Position numbers and translations under genes: made by a program. A DNA stretch of 64,000 nt, from contig NZ_CP088298.1 in NCBI RefSeq assembly GCF_021117425.1, forward strand, positions 3,100,001-3,164,000, given 5' to 3'. The notes under the pieces are model-generated. The model was not told the DNA's origin. It ran no database searches and worked only from the letters and a program-made list of their open reading frames with translations. The stretch comes from Brevibacterium zhoupengii. GTDB taxonomy: Bacteria > Actinomycetota > Actinomycetes > Actinomycetales > Brevibacteriaceae. Positions 8,540 through 17,155 of the stretch are shown in pieces (positions within the stretch are counted from its first letter, which is position 1; each line of letters begins with the position of its first letter).

Positions 8540-8887
8540 ATGAACGAGGATGAAGAGCAGTCATTGGCAACTCACGAACAGGAGCTGCGGCGGGGAACCG
8601 TCGTCTTCGCCAGCCTCGTTGCCTGCCGTCAGCCGCAGTATGGATACTCGCTGCTGACGACTCTCACCGAAGCCGGCATCGCGACAGAGGCCAATACCCT
8701 CTACCCCCTGCTGCGACGACTCGAGAAGCAAGGGCTGCTCAGCTCCGAATGGGACACCGAGCAGGCGCGTCCACGCAAGTACTACAGCGTCACTGCCAGC
8801 GGGGCCGAAGTCGCCGCAGCGCTCCACTCGCAATGGCTGGAACTCAACACCAGCATCACGAAACTCTGGAAAGAAGGAACACCATGA
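8540..8887 (+). CDS. PadR-family transcriptional regulator
   Basis: 115-aa winged-helix repressor (RRGTVVFASLVACRQPQYGYSLLTTL, then EANTLYPLLRRLEKQGLLSSEWDTE..RPRKYYSVTASG). The frame could begin at GTG 8531, but that overlaps no ribosome site and abuts the operator. ATG at 8540 fits a leaderless message. It is translationally coupled (ATGA) to the membrane protein at 8884, the standard PadR/HAAS-membrane-protein pairing seen in Gram-positive bacteria. Confidence 0.92.
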   Translation: MNEDEEQSLATHEQELRRGTVVFASLVACRQPQYGYSLLTTLTEAGIATEANTLYPLLRRLEKQGLLSSEWDTEQARPRKYYSVTASGAEVAAALHSQWLELNTSITKLWKEGTP

Positions 8888-9849
8888 GTGCGCTCACCAC
8901 CATCTACGTCGACAATGTGGTCGGCCATCTCCCGGAGGACTCCCGGGGTGACATTGCGGCAGAGATCAAGGCCACGATCGACGATATGATCGAGGCCCGC
9001 CTCAGCGGTCTGGAACATCCTGCAGACGAGCAAGCCGCGGCTGCCGAACGCGAGGTACTCGAAGAGCTCGGCGATCCGGCTCAACTCTCCCGGGAGTACT
9101 CGAACTCACCGCAGCATCTCATCGGGCCGAAGTCCTACCCGGTCTTCATCTGGACGATACGCTGGGTGCTTCCACTTGTCGCCGTGGCCGCAGCCGTGAC
9201 GAACTCGATCGCGTTCATCGCCACCAACGATGAAGTCCAGATTGGGGCGCTCATCGGTCAGCTCGTCGGCAATACGGTCGTCGCGCTGCTCACGGCCTTC
9301 GCCGCAATCACACTCCTCTTCGCCCTCGGCGACAGGGAGATGAGCGGAGGTGCGGCGGAGAAGATCGCTGGCACGACGAAGGGCTGGTCAGTCGATCAGC
9401 TGCGTGCGACAGATGCGAAGGCGAAGCAGATCCGCGCCGAGGCGGTCCTGAACCTGGTCTTCATCGTCCTTCTGGCCCTCCTTCCGCTCGTGCCCACCTC
9501 ACTCTTCTATGTCGGCCATCTCAACAATGGCGAGCCCTTCGTCAACCCAGAACTGGGATTCGGATGGTTCCTCGGGTATTGGGGATTCCTCGCACTCATG
9601 GCCATCGTCGAGGTGGTGAAGCTGGTTCGCTCATCAGCAAACACAGCTGTGCTTGTGATCGGAGCGATCCTCGACGTCGCGATGGCCGTCTTCCTCACGA
9701 TCGCCCTGCTGTCACAGCAGGTGCTGCACCCCGAGCTGACGAACACCTCGGGCGCCGACTTCCAACAGATCATCACGGTGATCGCAATCTGGGCGATCGT
9801 CATCTGGGATCAGATCAGCACGTGGCGCGCCCACCGAGCGAACCGTTGA
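8884..9849 (+). CDS. HAAS-domain membrane protein paired with PadR
   Basis: 321 aa. The soluble N-terminus (residues 1-75; YVDNVVGHLPEDSRGDIAAEIKATIDDMIEAR, REVLEELGDPAQLSREY) is the HAAS-type helical signalling domain that accompanies PadR regulators. It is followed by about six membrane helices (around 92-112, 120-150, 190-210, 232-252, 262-285, 300-315). The role is presumably envelope stress sensing, by analogy only. Start ATG at 8884 overlaps the PadR stop by 4 nt. Confidence 0.85.
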   Translation: MSALTTIYVDNVVGHLPEDSRGDIAAEIKATIDDMIEARLSGLEHPADEQAAAAEREVLEELGDPAQLSREYSNSPQHLIGPKSYPVFIWTIRWVLPLVAVAAAVTNSIAFIATNDEVQIGALIGQLVGNTVVALLTAFAAITLLFALGDREMSGGAAEKIAGTTKGWSVDQLRATDAKAKQIRAEAVLNLVFIVLLALLPLVPTSLFYVGHLNNGEPFVNPELGFGWFLGYWGFLALMAIVEVVKLVRSSANTAVLVIGAILDVAMAVFLTIALLSQQVLHPELTNTSGADFQQIITVIAIWAIVIWDQISTWRAHRANR

Positions 9850-9860
9850 CCGCGTAGCCT

Positions 9861-9894
9861 GGTCCGGGTGCAGCTTCATCGCTGCGCCCGGACC
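9861..9894 (+). terminator. Strong hairpin between the PadR pair and the UvrA-like gene
   Basis: 14-bp stem (9861-9874 with 9881-9894, one U-G pair) and 6-nt loop. No T-tract follows; the AGAGGAAGAGG ribosome site of the next gene begins immediately. It could be a terminator of the upstream unit, an attenuator or an mRNA-stabilising leader for the UvrA-like gene. Confidence 0.6.
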
Positions 9895-9912
9895 AGAGGA
9901 AGAGGCATGCAT

Positions 9913-12414
9913 ATGACCGAGCAGATCGGCATCGTCGGTGCCCGCGAGCACAATCTCTCCGGATTCTCCGTCTCTCTGCCGCACAGACAGCTCATCGGCA
10001 TCTGCGGCGTCTCCGGCTCGGGCAAGTCGTCGTTGGCCTTCGACACCATCTACGCCGAGGCGCAGCGACGCTACCTCGAATCGGTCTCCCCGTTCACCCG
10101 TCACCTCCTCGGTGCGGTCTCTGCTCCCCAGGTCGATCGGATCACCGGTCTTCCTGCGGCAATTGCAGTGAAACAGCTGGTGTCGACGCCCCCGGAGAAT
10201 TCGAGCGTGGGCACCCTCTCCCAGGTCTCTGACCTGCTGCGGGTCCTCTTCTCCCGCTTTGGTGACTACCCTGCGAACCAGGGGCGGCTCCTCGCCTCGG
10301 CCTTCTCCCCCAATACAGTCGAGGGCGCCTGCCCAACCTGTGCGGCGAAGGGCAGCATCCATGAGATCGACCTCGAGGCTGCCGTGCCCGATGACAGCCT
10401 CACCATCCGCGAGGGCGCCATCGCGGCCTGGCCCGGCGGATGGCTGGGCAGGAACTTCAAACACCTCGTCGAGACCATCGGCATCGACATCGACGTCGCC
10501 TGGAAGACGCTGCCTGCCGAGACCCGCACCTGGCTGCTGACCACCGAAGACACCCCATCGATCACGGTCACACAGGAGAGCATCCGCGAACACATCACCC
10601 GCGGCTACACCGGCAAGTTCCGCAGTGCCCGCCGCTATCTCCTCGACACGATGGTCACGACGGGCAGCGAGACGGTGAGGGCGCGCACTCAGGAGTACCT
10701 CAGCAACGAGCTCTGCCCGGACTGCCACGGCAGCCGCATCAATCCGGCGGCACTGTCGGTGACGATCGGCGGTGCCAATATCGCCGAGGTGGCTGCCCGT
10801 AGCCTCACCGACTTGGCCTCGTCTCTCCACACCGCGATTGCCGCTGACCTCGACCGTGATCACAACGAGGCGAAACGGTTCTCCGGCGCCACCGATGATG
10901 CCGCCCAGGTTCTCCTCGACGAACTCGACAAACGTACGGAAGTCATCGAGCGCCTCGGCGTCGGCTATCTTCCACCTCACCGTTCGGCGGCTACCCTCTC
11001 CCCCGGTGAGCTCCAGCGCCTGCGCTTGGCGGCCCACCTGCACAGTGGTCTGCACGGCATGGTCTACGTCTTCGATGAACTCTCCACCGGCCTGCACCCC
11101 AAAGACACCGAGCACCTCTTCACCCACATCGAGGCTCTGCGCGACGCCGGGAACACGGTCATCCTCGTCGAACACGATATGGAGCTGGTGCGCCGCTGCG
11201 ACTGGGTCGTCGAACTGGGCCCCGGCGGTGGTGCCCGCGGCGGGCAGCTGATGTTCTCCGGACCCGTGGCCGAGGCACTCGACGGGGAGAGTTCAACCGC
11301 GGTGCGCCTGCGCAACGAAGCACCCAGCGAACCCTGGCGAGCGCCTCAGGAGTTCGAGACCTGGGCACGGTGTTCGGGACTGTCGGCGAACAACCTCGGC
11401 GATCTGAATCTGGCCTTTCCCATCGGTGGTCTCACGACACTGACGGGAGTCTCCGGGGCGGGGAAGAGTTCGGCGCTGCGGACGGTGGCGGTCCTGGCCA
11501 GGAACGCTGGAGCCTCACCGTTCGACGATGACGATGAGCCGCAGGCGGTGGCCCGCAGCGGTCGCGGTGAACTTGCCGGGGCTGATGCCACCGGACTTGA
11601 GGCCTTCGACCGGGTGGTCAGCTTCGATCAGTCCACTATCGGCCGGTCACCGCGTTCGGTCATCGGCACCTATCTGGGCATCTTCGACAAGATCCGCAGC
11701 CTCTTCGCAAAGACCGATCTGGCCCGCAGTCGAGGTTTCACCGCCTCGCAGTTCTCCTTCAACACAGCCCGGGGACGGTGCCCGCGCTGTGAGGGGCTGG
11801 GCATCATCACCATCGATCTCGTCCACCTGCCGGCTTCCAGCGGCACCTGCCCCGAATGCGAGGGCCGCCGGTTCACCGAAGAGACTCTCGAGGTCACCGT
11901 CGAAGACCTGACAATTGCCGAAGTCCTCGATCTGTCCATCGATGCGGCGGCGACGGTCTTCGCCGAAAGGCTGGGGCTCGTCGCCCATTTCGAAGTTCTG
12001 CAGAGGGTCGGCCTGGGCGGTCTGCTGCTCGGTCAGTCCTCAGCGACGCTGTCCGGCGGTGAGGCGCAGCGGCTGCGTCTGGCCGCGGTGATGCGGGCCC
12101 GGAAACGACGTGAGCGCTCACTGTTCATCCTCGACGAACCGGCCAACGGCCTGCACCCCAGCGATGCCCGGGTCCTTGGCCAGCTCTTCCGGCAGATCGT
12201 CGATGAGGGCGACACGATTCTCATCGCCGATCACAATATGGAGCTGGCCGCCGGCTCGGATTGGCTCATCGATATGGGGCCGGGTCCTGGACCTGACGGT
12301 GGACGCATCGTTGCCGAGGGTACGCCTCTGCAGGTGGCGACAGCTGGCGTCGGTGCCACGGCTGAAGTGCTCTCGGCACGATTCGGCACCACCACTGGCG
12401 CTGCGGTCGGCTGA
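9913..12414 (+). CDS. UvrA-like ABC ATPase (short UvrA paralogue)
   Basis: 833-aa tandem ABC ATPase of the UvrA family. Walker A1 is GVSGSGKSS (Lys38), with signature LSPGELQRLRLAAHL and Walker B VYVFDELSTGLHP. Walker A2 is GVSGAGKSS, with signature LSGGEAQRLRLAAVM and Walker B LFILDEPANGLHP. Zinc-module cysteines are present (CPTC, CPDCHG, CPRCEG, CPECEGRRF). It is about 110 residues shorter than canonical UvrA, as in the UvrA2/DrrC-like class associated with DNA-binding drug tolerance rather than core excision repair. The first ABC has LSPGE in place of LSGGE. Start chosen at 9913 for ribosome-site spacing; 9907 is possible. Confidence 0.9.
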   Translation: MTEQIGIVGAREHNLSGFSVSLPHRQLIGICGVSGSGKSSLAFDTIYAEAQRRYLESVSPFTRHLLGAVSAPQVDRITGLPAAIAVKQLVSTPPENSSVGTLSQVSDLLRVLFSRFGDYPANQGRLLASAFSPNTVEGACPTCAAKGSIHEIDLEAAVPDDSLTIREGAIAAWPGGWLGRNFKHLVETIGIDIDVAWKTLPAETRTWLLTTEDTPSITVTQESIREHITRGYTGKFRSARRYLLDTMVTTGSETVRARTQEYLSNELCPDCHGSRINPAALSVTIGGANIAEVAARSLTDLASSLHTAIAADLDRDHNEAKRFSGATDDAAQVLLDELDKRTEVIERLGVGYLPPHRSAATLSPGELQRLRLAAHLHSGLHGMVYVFDELSTGLHPKDTEHLFTHIEALRDAGNTVILVEHDMELVRRCDWVVELGPGGGARGGQLMFSGPVAEALDGESSTAVRLRNEAPSEPWRAPQEFETWARCSGLSANNLGDLNLAFPIGGLTTLTGVSGAGKSSALRTVAVLARNAGASPFDDDDEPQAVARSGRGELAGADATGLEAFDRVVSFDQSTIGRSPRSVIGTYLGIFDKIRSLFAKTDLARSRGFTASQFSFNTARGRCPRCEGLGIITIDLVHLPASSGTCPECEGRRFTEETLEVTVEDLTIAEVLDLSIDAAATVFAERLGLVAHFEVLQRVGLGGLLLGQSSATLSGGEAQRLRLAAVMRARKRRERSLFILDEPANGLHPSDARVLGQLFRQIVDEGDTILIADHNMELAAGSDWLIDMGPGPGPDGGRIVAEGTPLQVATAGVGATAEVLSARFGTTTGAAVG

Positions 12415-12416
12415 CT

Positions 12417-12650
12417 TCAGCTCCGGCGGGTCAGCCGTCTGTACCCGAAGCCGCCTGCCAAACCGGCTCCGGCGAGCCCGCCGACAGGAAGGCTCACCGG
12501 GGCAATGACCAGCAGCGCTTCCTGCCAGATCCCTGCGATGAGGTCATTGACGATGATCATGGCAAGGACTCCTCCAATGAATCCGAGCACCATCAGACCG
12601 ATGACACACGCCCAGAGCCGACCGCCTCGGTGGGCTTCTTTCCCGGTCAT
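12417..12650 (-). CDS. Small two-helix membrane protein
   Basis: 77 aa with two predicted helices (about residues 12-33 and 43-65) and a basic C-terminal tail (GYRRLTRRS). Start at 12650 overlaps the upstream gene's stop as ATGA, so the two are translationally coupled; the longer frame to 12683 is less likely. No recognisable family. Confidence 0.7.
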   Translation of the reverse strand: MTGKEAHRGGRLWACVIGLMVLGFIGGVLAMIIVNDLIAGIWQEALLVIAPVSLPVGGLAGAGLAGGFGYRRLTRRS

Positions 12651-13066
12651 CGTCCGACTCGATTCAGAGTCCAGGTTCCCCATCGCAGACGGCGGACGAG
12701 CAGTGCCAGTCCCCCAGCGATGACACCCCAGACAGCGTTCGTCACCAGCATGGGGATGATGGCCAGCGGCTGCGCCAGAGGCCCCTCAAGGTGGCCCAGC
12801 AGAATCGGGGACAGGATGCCGCTGAGGATGATGGCGCCGAGGGCGTAGACGAGTGCGACGACGACGCCGCTCAGGAGCGGGTTCACCGACCGTGACAGCC
12901 CTAGGACCAGCACCCATACCAGCGTCACCAGCGCCGTCATTCCGAGAGCGATGGGTGGGGTGGGAAGCCCGGAGTTCTCGAGGGCGATACGCGCCACGGG
13001 GCGGACGAGGCCGAGCAAGCCGAGAATGATGAGCAGAGGCCATTTGAGTTCACGAAAATACTTCAT
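12647..13066 (-). CDS. Four-helix membrane protein divergent from a two-component system
   Basis: 139 aa with four predicted helices (about residues 9-27, 37-58, 63-88, 100-122). The N-terminus MKYFRELKWPLLIILGLLGLVRPVARI and overall layout resemble small uncharacterised membrane proteins often encoded beside NarL-type sensor kinases. Lying head-to-head with the kinase gene suggests it is a regulatory target, though that is inference. Confidence 0.75.
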   Translation of the reverse strand: MKYFRELKWPLLIILGLLGLVRPVARIALENSGLPTPPIALGMTALVTLVWVLVLGLSRSVNPLLSGVVVALVYALGAIILSGILSPILLGHLEGPLAQPLAIIPMLVTNAVWGVIAGGLALLVRRLRWGTWTLNRVGR

Positions 13067-13218
13067 GGTTCGAGATTAGGGTCGGCGGACACCCGACCGA
13101 ATCGGCTCAGACGCGCGACCGGCATCGAGTTATGAGGACCTGCCCGTACGTCGAGAAGCGACATTGCAGTGCGCTTCCAGCCGTGCTCATTGAGGTGAGA
13201 CGTCTCTATGCTGGGATC

Positions 13219-14382
13219 ATGGGACCGCGAAGAACCGACGCCATTCTCGCCGTTGTGGTGACAGTGTCGCTGGCAGCCATCATTTCACTGGCGCAGATCG
13301 ACGAAGGGGCACCGCTGCGGTCGTTGTCCTTCGTCTTCGCCCTCGGGTTCGGCGCCGTGCTCCTTCTGCGGCGCGGACTGCCGAGGACCGTCGTCGTCCT
13401 CAGCATCCTGGGAACCTTCGCCTACTACAGCCTCGACCTCGTCCCGATCGGGGTCGCTCTGCCCGTAGTCGCTGCGCTCTTCTCCGTCGCCGAGGTGGGG
13501 CTGACCCGATTCGCCGTCGTTTCGGGGGCCGTGGTGTTCCTTGTGTCGACCGCCTTTCGGATTCGTGATGACTCGCTTCCGCTCGGCCGTCTTCTCGGGG
13601 CTGAGTCGATCTCAACGATCGCACTCATCGCGGCGGCGATTGCCCTCGGACATGCCGTGGCCACCCACCGACGCTTTCTCGACCAACACACCCAGCTGCT
13701 CCGTCTCCAGGACGAGCACCTGCGCAAGGAATCCGAGAGACAGATCCAGCACGAGAGACTGCAGCTCTCCCGCGACCTCCACGACACGCTTGGGCACAAA
13801 CTCTCGGTTATCTCTCTTCATGCTGCTGTCGGCATCGAGGCGATCGAGCAGGCTGGAGGGGAGGGTTCACAGGCGGCAGAGGCCCTAGACAGAGTTCGCG
13901 CCGAAGCCGGAGAGTCATTGGTCGATCTGCGATCCATGGTCCGCGTCCTGCGCTCCGGGGACGAAACGACCCGCACCAGACTCGGCATCGAAGGCATTGA
14001 GACTCTCCTCGAACAGGCGAGATCCATGGGGATCTCTGTCTCGTCGACGCTGGGACTCTCACCCGGCCAGGTGCCCTCCCCTGTCGAGGCGGTGATCTTC
14101 CGCGTCGTTCAAGAGGGAATCACGAACGTGCTCCGTCATGCCTCGGCGACGGCTGTCAGCGTCGAGGTCGGTCTCAACGATGACGATGTCACGATAACAG
14201 TGGCCGACGACGGATCTGGAGCCGATTCCGTTGCCACTCTCGGAGAAGAGAGCGTGGAAGGACACGGACTCAATGGGATGAGCGAGAGGGTGCGCCTCCT
14301 CGGCGGACAACTCAGCACTCGATCCGCCCCGGGTCAGGGCTTCACCCTGCACGCCACACTGCCGAGAAGGCTCGACTCATGA
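13219..14382 (+). CDS. NarL-type sensor histidine kinase
   Basis: 387 aa. About five N-terminal membrane helices (residues 8-160) are followed by a short coiled coil (RFLDQHTQLLRLQDEHLRKESERQIQHE). The HisKA_3 dimerisation domain carries the phospho-His in LSRDLHDTLGHKLS, and the HATPase_c domain has RVVQEGITNVLRHASA and DDGSGAD. No extracytoplasmic sensing domain is seen, so it probably senses within or at the membrane. ATG 13219 was chosen because the longer frame from 13132 adds an unlikely leader. It overlaps the response regulator by 4 nt. Confidence 0.92.
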   Translation: MGPRRTDAILAVVVTVSLAAIISLAQIDEGAPLRSLSFVFALGFGAVLLLRRGLPRTVVVLSILGTFAYYSLDLVPIGVALPVVAALFSVAEVGLTRFAVVSGAVVFLVSTAFRIRDDSLPLGRLLGAESISTIALIAAAIALGHAVATHRRFLDQHTQLLRLQDEHLRKESERQIQHERLQLSRDLHDTLGHKLSVISLHAAVGIEAIEQAGGEGSQAAEALDRVRAEAGESLVDLRSMVRVLRSGDETTRTRLGIEGIETLLEQARSMGISVSSTLGLSPGQVPSPVEAVIFRVVQEGITNVLRHASATAVSVEVGLNDDDVTITVADDGSGADSVATLGEESVEGHGLNGMSERVRLLGGQLSTRSAPGQGFTLHATLPRRLDS

Positions 14383-15065
14383 TCTCTGTTCTGCTTGTCG
14401 ACGATCAGGAACTCGTGCGCACCGGACTGCGCCAATTGGTCGCCAGCGATGGCGATATCGATGTCGTCGCCGAGGCAGCCGATGGTCGAGCAGGGCTCGG
14501 GCTCGTGCGACAGCTGGTTCCCGATGTCGTGCTCATGGACATTAGGATGCCCGTAATGGATGGGATCACGGCGACGAAGCTCATCACCGGCGACCCTGGG
14601 CTCAATTCCACGAAGGTCGTCATGCTCACGACCTTCGACGACGATGAGGACATCGTGTCCGCCATTCGGGTCGGCGCCAGCGGCTACCTGCTCAAGGACA
14701 TCAGACCGGCCGACCTGCGCTCGGCCATCCGCTCCGTCGCAGGCGGTGATTCGCTCCTCTCCCCGTCGGTGACCAATACGGTGCTGCGACAGTTGAGTGC
14801 CGGGCAGAAGGCGACGCCACGCCCCGAACTGCTCGAAGCACTCACCGCTCGCGAGAGGGAGGTTCTGGAACGCATCGGTCGCGGTGAGTCGAACCAGCAG
14901 GTAGGTGCCAGCCTATTCATCAGCCCGGAGACTGCGCGCACCTACGCCAGCCGTCTGCTGGGCAAACTCGGAGCACGTGACCGGTCACAGCTCGTCGTTC
15001 TCGCCTACGAGTCCGGGCTCGTCGTCCCCGGAGATGCGGTGCCGGAAGGCAACGGCCCGACATGA
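14379..15065 (+). CDS. NarL/LuxR-family response regulator
   Basis: 228 aa. The receiver domain (1-120) has the acidic pocket VDDQ, phospho-acceptor Asp54 in VVLMDIRMPVMDG, and TTFDDD/LLKD. The C-terminal GerE-type HTH lies at about 150-215 (LTAREREVLERIGRGESNQQVGASLFISPETARTYASRLLGKLG). It is the partner of the kinase and translationally coupled to it. One small deviation: ...NQQVGASLFIS where most family members have ...NxEIAxxLxxS. Confidence 0.95.
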   Translation: MISVLLVDDQELVRTGLRQLVASDGDIDVVAEAADGRAGLGLVRQLVPDVVLMDIRMPVMDGITATKLITGDPGLNSTKVVMLTTFDDDEDIVSAIRVGASGYLLKDIRPADLRSAIRSVAGGDSLLSPSVTNTVLRQLSAGQKATPRPELLEALTAREREVLERIGRGESNQQVGASLFISPETARTYASRLLGKLGARDRSQLVVLAYESGLVVPGDAVPEGNGPT

Positions 15066-15083
15066 GCGTTCGATCGCGTGAGC

Positions 15084-16325
15084 TCAGACGCGTCTGAGGC
15101 TGCGGACGACCGTGAATTTGCTGGTGCGAGCCAACTGTTCGCTGGGTCCGATGGTGCGTTCCAGGGTGGCGCGGTAGTCCAGGTGTGAGTTGTAGACGGT
15201 GAAGACCTGTCCCTCTGGCGCCAGGAGCTTCGAGGCTGTGGCCATGAGTCCGGCGGCGGTGTCAGTCTCAATCGTCGTGCCCTGGTGGAAGGGCGGGTTG
15301 AGCAGGATCAGGTCGTACCCACCGGATAGAGCCTGGACATCCGTGGCGTCGGCGAGGATGGTCTCAACCTCGAGTCCGTTCGCCTCTGCAGTCTCCCTCG
15401 CCGAGGCGACCGCCGCCTTCGACACGTCCACCCCGGTGCCGTTCTTCGCCGCCGTCACCTGCATCGCCGCCGAGAGCAGCCATCCGTTCCCACACCCAAG
15501 GTCAAGGACCGACTTCGGTGACCCGAGGACCGCCTCGGCGGGCTGGGTCTCGGCGGGCTGGGCCTCGGCGGATTGAGTTTCGGCGGCCAGGGCTGTGAGC
15601 AGCGCAGTCGACCCCTCGTCACTCTTGATCCCGGAGAAGCAGGCGCCATGGGCTCTGACCTGGAGCGCGCCGGTGGCCGGATGATCGATGGTGCCGCGTC
15701 TGGGGTAGCTCGGCAGACTGGGTGAAGACAAGGGTCGGCTGCCGATGATCATCCGATGTTTGCCGACACCGGGCGAGACATCGACTCGCGCATAGCCACG
15801 GGCAAGCTCTTTGTTCACGGCTCGGCTCATCGAATCGCTGCGGCCGATGACGATGACCGTGGACACGTGGGCCTGGACTGCCGCAATGGTTTCGGCCAAG
15901 GCGTGGGTGGCCTTCGGCGCGTTGACGATCGCCCACACCTCATCCCGGTCCGAAGCGAAGGCGGCGAGATCGTCGATGGGGCTGGGCCGATCTGCCACCT
16001 CGGCGACGGTGTGTGCCTCATCGATCCGGTCGTTGTAGGTCCGCACGGGTGCGATCTCACTGAGCAGGCGCGACTGCAGCCCCTGCGCGTCATCGACGAT
16101 GAGGATCTCATGCGGAAGCCCCGCGACCACCTCGGCGGCAACAAACGATCCGTCTGTGGCCCGTCCCGAGACATCGAGCTCTCCGCTGCGTCGACCCAAC
16201 ACATACTCGACGAGGACCCTGGCCTGGGGGAATCCCGGAACTTCAGCGAGCTTGGGAAACTGCTCCAGCAGATCCTCACTGCGTTGGCGGGCAGGAGAAT
16301 CCGGAGTCAGCAGGGTGGAAGGCAT
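15084..16325 (-). CDS. RlmG/RsmC-like class I SAM-dependent methyltransferase
   Basis: 413 aa with the two-domain layout of the rRNA guanine-N2 methyltransferases RlmG/RsmC. A degenerate N-terminal half (to about 245) precedes a C-terminal MTS domain with SAM motif VLDLGCGNGWLL and the catalytic NPPF (LNPPFHQG). Between the domains is a repetitive Ala-Glu-Thr-Gln-Pro segment encoded by a 15-bp DNA repeat. The target rRNA position cannot be assigned. Convergent with the response-regulator gene. Confidence 0.88.
   Translation of the reverse strand: MPSTLLTPDSPARQRSEDLLEQFPKLAEVPGFPQARVLVEYVLGRRSGELDVSGRATDGSFVAAEVVAGLPHEILIVDDAQGLQSRLLSEIAPVRTYNDRIDEAHTVAEVADRPSPIDDLAAFASDRDEVWAIVNAPKATHALAETIAAVQAHVSTVIVIGRSDSMSRAVNKELARGYARVDVSPGVGKHRMIIGSRPLSSPSLPSYPRRGTIDHPATGALQVRAHGACFSGIKSDEGSTALLTALAAETQSAEAQPAETQPAEAVLGSPKSVLDLGCGNGWLLSAAMQVTAAKNGTGVDVSKAAVASARETAEANGLEVETILADATDVQALSGGYDLILLNPPFHQGTTIETDTAAGLMATASKLLAPEGQVFTVYNSHLDYRATLERTIGPSEQLARTSKFTVVRSLRRV
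15534..15593. repeat. 15-bp tandem repeat x4 inside the methyltransferase gene
   Basis: Four head-to-tail 15-bp units (consensus CTCGGCGGGCTGGGT; units at 15534, 15549, 15564, 15579). The first two differ by one base and the last two are more divergent. They encode the in-frame interdomain linker, so copy-number changes would alter linker length by five residues. Confidence 0.9.
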
Positions 16326-16534
16326 TCGAACAGTCTAGTCGGACTCGACGGACCCGCCGAAGATGGAGTTGCCCACCGCATTGGTCAAGCCGACGTCGCA
16401 TCCACGGATGTGGGCACGGAACATCTGCGCCTTCACACTGTCGGAGAACGGTTGAGATGCTCGTCAGAGGATCGCCGTGCGCAGGTATGCTACTTATTGA
16501 GAGCGCTTCGTCCAATGTCGTATCAGGAGAAACC

Positions 16535-16939
16535 ATGACAATTCTCGTCGGATATTCCCCCTCCCCCGAAGGCAAGGCTGCCGTCACATTCGGCATCGAT
16601 CAGGCCAAGGCCTTCGATGACACCGTGATCGTGCTCAACGCCGGCATCGGAGAGACGCCCGACGAACGCGGTGTGGCGACGAACCAGGACATGGAGGAGC
16701 TCAAGGAGGCGCTGCGTTCATCCGAGGTCTCCCACGAGATTCTGCAGTTCCTGCGCGGCAACGATCCCGTCGAAGAGCTCCTCGCCCTCGCCGAGGCGAC
16801 CGAGGACACCCGCATGATCGTGATCGGATCGCGTCGCCGCTCCCCCGTCGGAAAACTCATCATGGGATCGACGGCTCAGCGCATCATCCTCGACTCCGAT
16901 GTTCCCGTCGTCTCGGTGAAGGCCGACCGGAAGAAGTGA
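16535..16939 (+). CDS. Universal stress protein (UspA family)
   Basis: 134-aa single USP domain: N-terminal ILVGYSPSPEGKAAV and C-terminal nucleotide loop VIGSRRRSPVGKLIMGSTAQRIIL (G-x..-G-x..-GST), the ATP-binding form of the family. Start at 16535 follows CAGGAGA. The upstream intergenic stretch 16326-16534 holds no other gene; a TATGCT -10-like element lies about 45 nt before the ATG. Confidence 0.93.
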   Translation: MTILVGYSPSPEGKAAVTFGIDQAKAFDDTVIVLNAGIGETPDERGVATNQDMEELKEALRSSEVSHEILQFLRGNDPVEELLALAEATEDTRMIVIGSRRRSPVGKLIMGSTAQRIILDSDVPVVSVKADRKK

Positions 16940-16945
16940 TGATGC

Positions 16946-16975
16946 TGTCAGCCGGCACGGAAGCTCGTGTATAGT
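16946..16975 (+). promoter_or_regulatory. Candidate promoter of the small transcription unit 16980-17188
   Basis: A good -10 (TATAGT, 16970-16975) with a weak -35 (TGTCAG, 16946-16951) at 18-nt spacing, downstream of the Usp stop codon. The predicted transcript would start near 16982 and end at the terminator at 17156-17188. Confidence 0.5.
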
Positions 16976-17047
16976 CGTACTTTCGTGTCGGCAGACACGC
17001 TGGCTGCGCCACCTCGGCGCAGTGAACACCCACGAAGGAATCAACTG

Positions 17048-17137
17048 ATGAACGTTTTCGCCTCATCGCGCGAACTTCGCGGATCGAAGCAATTCGAATC
17101 CGCTCATCAGTCGACCCTTCGGTGGCGCGACATCTGA
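17048..17137 (+). CDS. Small ORF of 29 codons with ribosome site and own terminator
   Basis: ATG 17048 to TGA 17135-17137 encodes a hydrophilic basic 29-aa peptide beginning MNVFASSRELRGSKQF and ending LRWRDI; no family recognised. AAGGAA lies 10 nt before the ATG. Two hairpins precede it in the predicted leader (GTGTC-GGCA-GACAC, 16986-16999; CTGCGC...GCGCAG, about 17004-17022) and an intrinsic terminator follows. It could be a genuine small protein, a leader peptide controlling rtcB, or a dual-function small RNA. Confidence 0.5.
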   Translation: MNVFASSRELRGSKQFESAHQSTLRWRDI

Positions 17138-17155
17138 CCCAGCGCAAGTCAGCAT

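Noticed and set aside
9712-11175. 487-codon minus-strand frame
   Set aside because: Antisense to the UvrA-like gene and part of the HAAS gene; Asp/Gly/Arg-rich composition typical of a shadow frame.
12417-13066. ABC transporter operon controlled by the two-component system
   Set aside because: No ATPase motifs are present; the two proteins are only small hydrophobic polypeptides.
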